A program made the translations under genes and the position numbers. The notes beneath the pieces were generated by a model. It was given only the letters and a program-made list of their open reading frames with translations, had not been told where the DNA came from and did no database searches. From contig JACQRS010000384.1 of assembly GCA_016206385.1 (NCBI GenBank), positions 1 through 13,061 of the forward strand: 13,061 bases of DNA, written 5' to 3'. Shown piece after piece: positions 7,837-13,061 of the stretch (its first letter is position 1; each line of letters starts with the position of its first letter). This DNA comes from Candidatus Rokuibacteriota bacterium (GTDB lineage Bacteria; Methylomirabilota; Methylomirabilia; Rokubacteriales; CSP1-6).

Positions 7837-7845
7837 AGTATAGCA
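7837..7845 (-). promoter_or_regulatory. Extended -10 promoter of the TauE/SafE gene
   Basis: The minus strand reads TGC-TATACT, an extended -10 element (TGN plus a 5/6 -10 box at 7837-7842). No -35 hexamer is recognisable, which extended -10 promoters can tolerate. Transcription would start near 7830, only about four bases before the GTG at 7826, so the mRNA would be practically leaderless. It lies back to back with the yeeE promoter. Confidence 0.55.
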
Positions 7846-7850
7846 AACCC

Positions 7851-7879
7851 TTTACTCTCCACGCGCTCGCCGATAGAAT
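7851..7879 (+). promoter_or_regulatory. Promoter of the YeeE/YedE gene
   Basis: TTTACT (7851-7856, 4/6) is followed by a 17-base spacer and TAGAAT (7874-7879, 5/6). Transcription is predicted near 7886, two bases before the ATG at 7888. No Shine-Dalgarno sequence is present upstream of that ATG, consistent with leaderless translation. Confidence 0.55.
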
Positions 7880-7887
7880 AGCGGCCG

Positions 7888-8880
7888 ATGGAAGACACGT
7901 TCTGGGCGTTTTACCTCTCCGCCCTCGTCACCGGCTTCACCTTCGGTTACGCCACCCAGCGGGGCGGTTTCTGCCTGACGCGCGCGCTCTCCAACTTCTT
8001 CATCATGCGCGACGCCACCATCCTCCGCGCCTACGGCCTCGCGCTCTTGCTGGCGGCGGTCGGGGTACACCTGCTTCTCGCGACCGGGCTGGTCGAGATT
8101 CCGGTCCGGCCGTTCCGCTGGCTGGCCAACGTGGTGGGAGGCCTGATCTTCGGCTTCGGCATGATCGTGTCGGGCGGCTGCTCGGGGAGCACCTGGTACC
8201 GCGTGGGCGAAGGCGCCGTGGGGAGCTGGGTCGTGCTGCTCGGTTTCGCCATGGGCTCAACCGCCACCTCCGTCGGTGCGCTGGCGTCCCTCCGCCGGGC
8301 CCTGCAGAGCCCCAACGTGACGCTGGACGGCACACCGCCCACCCTTTACAGCGTGATCGGGCTCTCGCCATGGGCGGTCATCGTGCCGCTGGGGATCGTG
8401 CTCGCATGGGTGCTCTGGCGCGGAGCGGAGGAGCCCGAGCACGACAAGTGGCCGTGGCCACTCACGGGAACCGTCGTCGGAGTCCTGATCGCGCTGGGGT
8501 GGTGGACTTCTAGCTTTGGCGATTCGCCCACCGGCATCACCTTCGCCATCAACACGAGTCACGTGTTCACCTATCCGCTGGTGGGGTACCCGACGCGGGT
8601 GAACTGGAGCATGGTTCTCCTCGTCGGAGTCCCGGTGGGCGCGTTTGTCGGCGCGTGGCACTCGGGGGAGTTCCGCTGGAAGCTCCCGCCCGGCTGGAGC
8701 CTGGTGCAGCTCTTCGCCGGCGGCCTGCTGATGGGCATCGGCGCCATCGTGGCCGAAGGATGCAACATCACGCAAGGGCTGACCAACTCGGCAACCCTGG
8801 CGGTCGGAAGCCTGACCGCCTTCGTCGCCATGGGCGTCGGCGCCTGGGCGGCGGTCTGGGTGCTCTACCTCAGGCGCTAG
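7888..8880 (+). CDS. YeeE/YedE family membrane transporter (thiosulfate-transporter type)
   Basis: This family includes the bacterial thiosulfate importer TsuA/YeeE, in which three conserved cysteines on the transport path are required for uptake. The 330-residue protein is hydrophobic along most of its length and shows all three cysteine motifs: RGGFC (C29), SGGCSGST (C98) and EGCNITQGLTNSATL (C292), in the two-fold repeated layout of the family. Length is close to that of characterised members. The ATG has no ribosome binding site but lies right after a predicted promoter. It is divergent to a TauE/SafE permease gene and convergent with the substrate-binding protein gene, so it is probably transcribed alone. 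Thiosulfate is the most likely cargo, but related proteins may carry other sulfur or selenium species. Confidence 0.9.
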   Translation: MEDTFWAFYLSALVTGFTFGYATQRGGFCLTRALSNFFIMRDATILRAYGLALLLAAVGVHLLLATGLVEIPVRPFRWLANVVGGLIFGFGMIVSGGCSGSTWYRVGEGAVGSWVVLLGFAMGSTATSVGALASLRRALQSPNVTLDGTPPTLYSVIGLSPWAVIVPLGIVLAWVLWRGAEEPEHDKWPWPLTGTVVGVLIALGWWTSSFGDSPTGITFAINTSHVFTYPLVGYPTRVNWSMVLLVGVPVGAFVGAWHSGEFRWKLPPGWSLVQLFAGGLLMGIGAIVAEGCNITQGLTNSATLAVGSLTAFVAMGVGAWAAVWVLYLRR

Positions 8881-8916
8881 TCCCCGGCTCCCCGCGGCGC
8901 GCCGGAGGTGTGCGGG

Positions 8917-8963
8917 AGTCGCTCCTCAGTGAATCAGCTCGTCCGCCCGGAGGAGGAGCGACT
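8917..8963. repeat. Perfect 11-bp inverted repeat between convergent genes
   Basis: AGTCGCTCCTC (8917-8927) is repeated in inverted orientation as GAGGAGCGACT (8953-8963) with a 25-base loop. It straddles the stop codon of the substrate-binding protein gene (8926-8928), just beyond the end of yeeE. The right arm lies in coding sequence. There is no T-tract on either side, so it is not a standard intrinsic terminator, although it could fold in RNA from either strand. Confidence 0.5.
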
Positions 8964-9930
8964 GGGGAAGGGTGAGGCCGATGGCCTTGGCGGTCCTGAC
9001 GTTGATGACCAGCTCGAACCGCGTGGGCTGCTCCACCGGCAGGTCCGCCGGCTTGGCACCTTTCAGGATCTTGTCCACGTACGACGCCGCGCGCCGGAAG
9101 GAATCGGCCAGGTTCACCCCGTAGGACATGAGCCCGCCGGCCTCTACAAACTCGCGCAGCTCGTACATCATCGGGAGGCGGCTCTTCACGCCGAGGTCCA
9201 CGATCCGCGCCCGCTCGCCAACGAACATCGGATGGCCGAGCACGACGACCGCGCGGGCACGCTCTCTGGCCATCGCCGTGAACGCGCTCTCGAACTCGCC
9301 GGGATCACGCACCTCCACCACTTGAAGCTGCACGCCCAGCGAACGCGCCGCCACCTCCGTCTCGCGGAGGGTGCGGTCGGCGAGCGGGTGGACGGGATTC
9401 CAGAGGACGGCCACGCGCGTGACGCCGGGAACGGCCTCCTTGAGCAGCTCCAGCCGCTTGGCGCTCAGCTCGGGGGAGGGCGACGTGAGCCCGGTGACGT
9501 TCCGCCCCGGCCGCGCCAGGCTATCCACGAGACCGGTCCCCACGGCATCGTTGCTGACCGCCATGACGATGGGGATGCCGGTGGTCGTCTCGTTGGCGGC
9601 CCGGACGGCCTCGTTTCCTCCCGCGACGATGACCCGAACCTTCAGCCGAACCAGCTCGCCCGCGAGGTCCGGGAGCTGATCGACCCGGTCCCCGGCAAAC
9701 CGGTATTCGGTGGCAATGTTCTGTCCCTCCACGTAGCCCAGCTCGCGGAGGCCTTGACGGAACGCCTCGATGATGTGCGGCACCGTGGACGGGGAAGCCG
9801 ATCCGACCACGCCGATCCGGGGCATCTTCTCCGGTGGGCGCGTGTAGGACGAGAGCAGCGTGGCGGAGAGGAGGGCCGCAGAGACGCCGAGGGCCGCGAT
9901 GATCACCAGGCCGACTGTTGTGCGCCTCAT
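8926..9930 (-). CDS. ABC transporter substrate-binding protein, PF04392 family (TrpX/YtrF-like)
   Basis: The family consists of periplasmic two-lobe binding proteins, a few linked to amino acid uptake and most of unknown ligand. The 334-residue protein has an N-terminal hydrophobic segment (7-28) after MRR, serving as signal peptide or anchor with no clear lipobox, then PRIGVVGSASPS, EAFRQGLRELGYVEGQN (about 55-71), IPIVMAVSNDAVGTGLVDSLARPG (119-142, quoted as a span) with GRNVTGLT, and EFVEAGGLMSYG (260-271), all typical of the fold. The length is normal. The ATG is preceded by GAGG about ten bases upstream. No permease or ATPase gene is adjacent, so it is an orphan here. A strong terminator lies between it and the upstream propeller gene, yet no clear promoter is visible in the GC-rich leader. 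Confidence 0.88.
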   Translation of the reverse strand: MRRTTVGLVIIAALGVSAALLSATLLSSYTRPPEKMPRIGVVGSASPSTVPHIIEAFRQGLRELGYVEGQNIATEYRFAGDRVDQLPDLAGELVRLKVRVIVAGGNEAVRAANETTTGIPIVMAVSNDAVGTGLVDSLARPGRNVTGLTSPSPELSAKRLELLKEAVPGVTRVAVLWNPVHPLADRTLRETEVAARSLGVQLQVVEVRDPGEFESAFTAMARERARAVVVLGHPMFVGERARIVDLGVKSRLPMMYELREFVEAGGLMSYGVNLADSFRRAASYVDKILKGAKPADLPVEQPTRFELVINVRTAKAIGLTLPQSLLLRADELIH

Positions 9931-9999
9931 GTGCTCTGCCTCGGCTCGGCCGCGCCGACCACCTCGGGGCCCGCGTGCCCTACCGGGCCACGCGACCGC

Positions 10000-10042
10000 A
10001 GAAAATGAAAACCGGGGAAGGCGTACGCGTCGCCTTCCCCGG
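10000..10042 (-). terminator. Intrinsic terminator after the YVTN propeller gene
   Basis: A perfect 12-bp stem (CCGGGGAAGGCG at 10012-10023 paired with CGCCTTCCCCGG at 10031-10042) with a 7-base loop lies 20 bases downstream of the propeller gene's TAA. On the minus strand the stem is followed directly by TTTTCATTTTC. Stem strength and U-rich tail are both convincing, so the soxYZ-propeller transcript should end here before the PF04392 gene. Confidence 0.9.
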
Positions 10043-10062
10043 CTCTGCCTCGCGGCGCACCC

Positions 10063-11013
10063 TTACCGGGTGATGACGATCCCGTGAGGATCGCTGCCGG
10101 TCGGGATCGTCGTGACCTTTTTGTTGGTCGCCGTATCAATCACGTCGACCGCGTTGGCCTTTCGGCTCGTGACCCAGAGCTCCTTGCCGTCGGGGCTGAC
10201 GTCCAGGATGTCGGGAAGCTCCGATACCTGAATCTTCGTCAGCACCTTCCGGCTCGACACGTCGATGACCGCGACCACGTGCTCCTTCCGCACGCTGACG
10301 TAGGCTTTCTTGCCGTCGGGGCTGAAGACGACCCCGTGAGTATCCGCGCCGGTCTTGATCGTCGCCACGACCTCGTCCTTGCCTATGTCGATGACCGAGA
10401 CGATGTCGTCGCCTCCCTCGGTCACCCACAGCTCCTTGCCGTAGCGAGGCATGGCAATCCCCATCGCGTCCTTGCCGGCAAAGATGCTTTTCACCGGTTC
10501 GACGCGGGCGACGTCGATCACCGTAACGTCGCCCGAGCCGCCGTTGGAGACGTACGCCTTCTTCCCGTCCGAGGTGAAGGCGACGAGCATCGGCTTGTTC
10601 CCCACCTTGATGGTCCGGATCACCTTCTGGCTGGCGAGATCGATCACCGACACCGTGTCGGCCTGTACGTTCGCCGTCCAGAGCTGCTTCTCGTCGGGCG
10701 TCAGCGTGACCCCGTGGGTTCCCTTGTCGGCGGGAATCACGGCCACCTCGGTCTCGGAGGACGGGTCGAAGATCGAGACCGAGCCCGACCCGACGTTGGC
10801 GGTGTAGAGCCACTTGTTCCCCTTGGACAGGATGGCGTTGTGGGGCCGCACCTGGGAGATCTTGACCGTCCGGACCACCTTCTTGGCCTTGCCGTCGATA
10901 ATGGAGATGGTGTTCTCGCCCTGGTTCGTGACATAGACGGTGTAGGCCCAGACCGGAGAGGCGATCAGCGAGAACGTCACCAGCAACGTCAGAAGGCGGA
11001 TCAAGCGCTTCAT
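10063..11013 (-). CDS. Secreted seven-bladed YVTN beta-propeller protein
   Basis: The 316-residue protein has a Sec signal peptide (MKRLIRLLTLLVTF..., likely cut after SPVWA at residue 23) and then seven repeats with strands starting at Y27, Y70, W112, Y154, W196, Y238 and W280. Spacing is 43 then exactly 42 residues. Each repeat has the pattern (Y/W)(V/T)xx...V(S/T/A/D)(V/I)ID followed by xKVxxTI and a SPDGK turn, the YVTN/YncE-type propeller, so this should close into one periplasmic seven-bladed propeller. A strong GGAGG site sits 7 bases before the ATG. It follows the SoxYZ-like gene by 28 bases and shares its transcript. Similar propellers occur beside quinoprotein dehydrogenases, but no enzyme motif is visible here; a binding or scaffold role is inferred. 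Confidence 0.9.
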   Translation of the reverse strand: MKRLIRLLTLLVTFSLIASPVWAYTVYVTNQGENTISIIDGKAKKVVRTVKISQVRPHNAILSKGNKWLYTANVGSGSVSIFDPSSETEVAVIPADKGTHGVTLTPDEKQLWTANVQADTVSVIDLASQKVIRTIKVGNKPMLVAFTSDGKKAYVSNGGSGDVTVIDVARVEPVKSIFAGKDAMGIAMPRYGKELWVTEGGDDIVSVIDIGKDEVVATIKTGADTHGVVFSPDGKKAYVSVRKEHVVAVIDVSSRKVLTKIQVSELPDILDVSPDGKELWVTSRKANAVDVIDTATNKKVTTIPTGSDPHGIVITR

Positions 11014-11020
11014 GGCGTGT

Positions 11021-11025
11021 CCTCC
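11021..11025 (-). promoter_or_regulatory. Strong ribosome binding site of the propeller gene
   Basis: GGAGG on the minus strand, 7 bases before the ATG at 11013, is the best Shine-Dalgarno sequence in the window and confirms that start. It contrasts with the coupled or leaderless starts of most other genes here. Confidence 0.8.
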
Positions 11026-11041
11026 GGCGTCTCAGCTAGGG

Positions 11042-11791
11042 TTAAACACGAAGCGGCTGGGAGACTTCCCACCGCTGGCCTTCGCTGTTCACAAACACGA
11101 TCCGGAGCGCCCCGCTGCGGGTCGCCTTCAGGGAGAAGCGGATGAGCGGGTTCGGGCTCACCGCCGAGGTCATCTGGAACTCGCTGATCTTCTGGTCGTC
11201 CAGGTACACGAGCATCTGCTTGACGTAGAACTCAGCGGCTTCGCGGACGAACTTTCCCCCCTTGACCGTCAGCCCCGTGTAGGAGTTGTGGTCCACCTTG
11301 GTCCTGACTTCGACGATCTCGCCGGCCTTCATGGACCGGGGCAGGCGCAGCATGGGGTTGCCCAGGCGCTCCCGCCCCAACTTGTCCGGCGCCGTGGTGC
11401 AGCCACCCTCCACCACCCGGAGCTCCTTGGTCCCGACGAATCGGCCGTGCCTCGAGCACTCCGCGACGGCCCTCACGACGCCACCGGCCCCCGAGCGCAT
11501 CTGGAAGGCGACCCATGCCCGGCCGTTGGCCGGAGTGAAGGCAAACTTCCCCTTGTACGGAACCGGGTCGGTGTCCAACGAGATCTCGATGGACTTGATG
11601 AAGTGGTCCGGCTCCATCGGGTGGTTTACCGACACCTGGACGGGGACCACTGCGGGCTCTTCAGCCAGGATCGGGAGGTCCAGCCGGGGTTGGTGCTCAC
11701 CCTCGAGACTCGACTGAGCCGAGACCGACTTCGGGACGAGGAGCGCGAGGCCCGTGCCGACCAAAAAGTTCCGGCGCGAAAACTGGATCAC
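11042..11791 (-). CDS. Tat-exported fused SoxY-SoxZ carrier protein
   Basis: In the Sox pathway, SoxY carries sulfur intermediates on a C-terminal cysteine arm and SoxZ is its partner. Here both are joined in 249 residues. Residues 5-26 are a twin-arginine signal (SRRNFLVG, hydrophobic core, SVSAQ). Residues about 40-131 match SoxY (AVVPVQVSVNHPM, FIKSIEIS, AFTPANGRAWV, VVRAVAE) and end in EGGC (C131), equivalent to the SoxY carrier cysteine but followed by a linker rather than GG and the terminus. Residues 145-249 match SoxZ (LPRSMKAGEIVEVRT, YTGL, MTSAVSPNPLIRFSLKATRSGALR). A second cysteine is C112. GTG at 11791 was chosen from a GAGGG site 7 bases upstream and a promoter starting near 11817. 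It resembles the quinoprotein-dehydrogenase-associated SoxYZ-like family; the cargo is unknown. Confidence 0.87.
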   Translation of the reverse strand: MIQFSRRNFLVGTGLALLVPKSVSAQSSLEGEHQPRLDLPILAEEPAVVPVQVSVNHPMEPDHFIKSIEISLDTDPVPYKGKFAFTPANGRAWVAFQMRSGAGGVVRAVAECSRHGRFVGTKELRVVEGGCTTAPDKLGRERLGNPMLRLPRSMKAGEIVEVRTKVDHNSYTGLTVKGGKFVREAAEFYVKQMLVYLDDQKISEFQMTSAVSPNPLIRFSLKATRSGALRIVFVNSEGQRWEVSQPLRV

Positions 11792-11798
11792 AGGGTTT

Positions 11799-11803
11799 CC
11801 CTC
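11799..11803 (-). promoter_or_regulatory. Ribosome binding site deciding the SoxYZ-like start
   Basis: GAGGG on the minus strand lies 7 bases before the GTG at 11791. A longer reading frame beginning with GTG at 11821 has no such site and lies upstream of the predicted transcription start, so the shorter protein, beginning just before the twin-arginine motif, is preferred. Confidence 0.7.
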
Positions 11804-11811
11804 TTTTTCGA

Positions 11812-11851
11812 TTGACAACACTAAGAGTACTCGGGGCTAAACAATTGTCAA
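11812..11851. repeat. Inverted repeats over the SoxYZ-like promoter
   Basis: TTGACAA (11812-11818) and TTGTCAA (11845-11851) form an inverted pair around the promoter, the right arm containing the -35 box. Inside are two 8-bp palindromes, ACAATTGT (11841-11848), overlapping the -35, and GAGTACTC (11825-11832), overlapping the -10. Such a layout is typical of repressor or activator sites, but no regulator gene is in the window and chance cannot be excluded. Confidence 0.4.
11824..11851 (-). promoter_or_regulatory. Promoter of the SoxYZ-like/propeller operon
   Basis: A perfect -35 box TTGACA (11846-11851, minus strand) is followed after 16 bases by TACTCT (11824-11829), which keeps the conserved TA and final T. 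Transcription would begin near 11817, leaving a 26-base leader that contains the GAGGG site. The -35 begins only four bases after the moeA stop codon. Confidence 0.6.
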
Positions 11852-11854
11852 GGC

Positions 11855-13057
11855 TTATGTGAGCTTGATCACCGTCACTTCGGCGCCGGTGGGGACCGTC
11901 GTGTCCGGGGGCACCACGGCCAAGCCGTCAGCCATCACCATGGACCGAAGGATGGCCGAGCCCTGCTCCCCGGTGAGCCGGGCGCCGTATCCGCCATCGG
12001 ACGGGGTCAGCACGACCCGGAGATATCCCCGGCGTCGCCCGGGGTTGGGTATCGGTGCAAGGGCCCGGGCCCGGATCGTGGGGCGGTGGAGCACCCGATG
12101 GCCGGCCATCTTTCTGAGCGCGGGACGCACGAACAGCTCGAAGGTGACCATCGCCGAGACCGGATTGCCGGGCAGCCCGAACACCGGGCGAGGCCCGAGC
12201 GAGCCAAAGGTGATCGGCTTGCCGGGTCGCATCGCCACCTGCCAGAGATGGAGCTCGGCGCCGAGGCGAATCAGGGCGTCTCTGACGAAGTCCAGCTCAC
12301 CGACCGACACGCCCGCTGAGGAGATCAGGACATCGGCGCTCAGCCCCCACCGGAGCCGCTCATCGAGGGTCTCCACACTGTCGCCAGCCACTCCCAGGTT
12401 GATCGCCTCGCCCCCGGCTTCCGCGACCTGGGCCATGAGGCTGTACGTGTTGGAGTTGGGGATCTTCCCGGGCCCGATCTGGCCTCCCAGGTCCACCAGC
12501 TCGTCCCCCGTGGAGAGGATCGCGACCCGTGGACGGCGGAACACCCTCACCTGGGGGCGCCCCAGCGTGGCCAGCAGCCCCACCTCAGCGGCTCTGATCT
12601 GGTGGCCCGGCTCCAGCACCGTCTCCCCCGCCCGCACGTCCTCTCCGGCAGCACGCACGTACTCGCCCCGGCCCACCCGGCGAAGAACCCTGACCACCTC
12701 GCCGTCGGCCTCCACCTCCTCCTGGGGGATGACACTGTCAGCGCCTTCGGGCAGCGGGGCGCCGGTGAAGATCCTGAATGCCTCGCCGGGAGCAATGGGC
12801 CGGGACGCCAGAGCACCAGCCGCAATCCTCCCCGCCACCCTGAGACGCGCCGGCTGTTCCCGCGCGGCCTCCCGCACATCCTCAGAGCGAAGCGCGTAGC
12901 CATCCATGGAGGAGTTGGGCCAGGGCGGGATGTCGAGGAGCGCCAGAACAGGCTCGGCCAGAACCCGATCCAGGGCGCCGAGAAGGTTAACCTGCTCGGT
13001 GGGCAGGGGCACTACGCGCGACAGCACGCGGTCCAGGGCCTCTTCCACAGACAGCAC
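11855..13057 (-). CDS. moeA: Molybdopterin molybdenumtransferase MoeA
   Basis: MoeA inserts molybdate into adenylylated molybdopterin to make the molybdenum cofactor in the cytoplasm. The 400-residue protein has the family signatures in order: NSSMDGYA (48-55, D52), FTGAPLPEGAD (97-107), LSTGDEL (181-187), NSNTYSL (201-207), SAGVSVGELDFVR (247-259), MRPGKP (276-281) and GLPGNPVSA (294-302), followed by the C-terminal beta-barrel domain IV from about 325. Length is as expected. The GTG at 13057 gives an MLSVEEAL beginning like many relatives, but the frame stays open to the window edge four bases further, so the true start could lie outside. It is upstream of and codirectional with the SoxYZ-like gene; it may serve any molybdoenzyme in the cell. 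Confidence 0.95.
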   Translation of the reverse strand: MLSVEEALDRVLSRVVPLPTEQVNLLGALDRVLAEPVLALLDIPPWPNSSMDGYALRSEDVREAAREQPARLRVAGRIAAGALASRPIAPGEAFRIFTGAPLPEGADSVIPQEEVEADGEVVRVLRRVGRGEYVRAAGEDVRAGETVLEPGHQIRAAEVGLLATLGRPQVRVFRRPRVAILSTGDELVDLGGQIGPGKIPNSNTYSLMAQVAEAGGEAINLGVAGDSVETLDERLRWGLSADVLISSAGVSVGELDFVRDALIRLGAELHLWQVAMRPGKPITFGSLGPRPVFGLPGNPVSAMVTFELFVRPALRKMAGHRVLHRPTIRARALAPIPNPGRRRGYLRVVLTPSDGGYGARLTGEQGSAILRSMVMADGLAVVPPDTTVPTGAEVTVIKLT

Positions 13058-13061
13058 TGCA

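Noticed and set aside
7221..8513. 430-codon plus-strand open frame crossing from the permease gene into yeeE.
   Set aside because: It spans two divergent genes and their promoters in a low-complexity charged frame, and yeeE in the neighbouring frame carries all family cysteine motifs.
8881..8925. Terminator from the CCGGC...GCCGG stem after yeeE.
   Set aside because: The stem is short, the loop is GC-rich and no T-tract follows on either strand.
10084..11145. 353-codon plus-strand open frame opposite the propeller gene.
   Set aside because: Its repeats (RxDHVDDRD-like) are simply the antisense reading of the propeller repeats, and it runs through the soxYZ-like 3' end.

Overview
This is a high-GC, gene-dense chromosomal window from a Gram-negative bacterium. 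A YbgF/CpoB-type outer-membrane lipoprotein, a Tat-exported SoxYZ-like protein and a TonB-era style cell envelope repertoire point to a diderm. The mix of a family PF04392 binding protein, SoxYZ-like carrier and YVTN propeller resembles soil or groundwater lineages such as Methylomirabilota/Rokubacteria or deltaproteobacterial groups, but that placement is only a guess. No tRNA, rRNA, CRISPR array, insertion sequence or phage gene is visible, and no gap between genes exceeds about 135 bases.

Region 1 (1-6144, all minus strand) is a tight housekeeping operon read as dprA-topA-xerC-hslV-hslU. A good sigma70-type promoter (TTGACC, 16 bp, TATACT) lies just upstream of dprA and fixes its start. 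All four junctions overlap by 1 or 4 bases (ATGA, TGATG, GTGA, GTGA), so the genes are probably translationally coupled. The order matches the conserved Firmicutes-type block, without trmFO and without codY in view. The products handle incoming single-stranded DNA, supercoiling, chromosome dimer resolution and ATP-dependent proteolysis.

Region 2 (6175-6990) is a lone ybgF/cpoB lipoprotein gene, with no tolQRAB or pal beside it in the window.

Region 3 (7048-8880) is a divergent pair: a TauE/SafE family permease gene (minus), broken by an apparent one-base frameshift near its 3' end, and an intact YeeE/YedE (thiosulfate-transporter family) gene (plus). Both predicted promoters sit so close to the start codons that the mRNAs may be leaderless.

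Region 4 (8926-11851, minus strand) holds an orphan PF04392 substrate-binding protein gene, preceded by a two-gene unit: a Tat-exported fused SoxY-SoxZ carrier followed by a secreted seven-bladed YVTN propeller. This unit has its own TTGACA promoter embedded in inverted repeats and a strong intrinsic terminator after the propeller gene.

Region 5 (11855-13057 or beyond) is moeA, for molybdenum cofactor synthesis.

Regions 3 and 4 together suggest handling of reduced sulfur compounds in the cell envelope, but no soxXA, soxB or soxCD is present here, so the partner enzymes are unknown.
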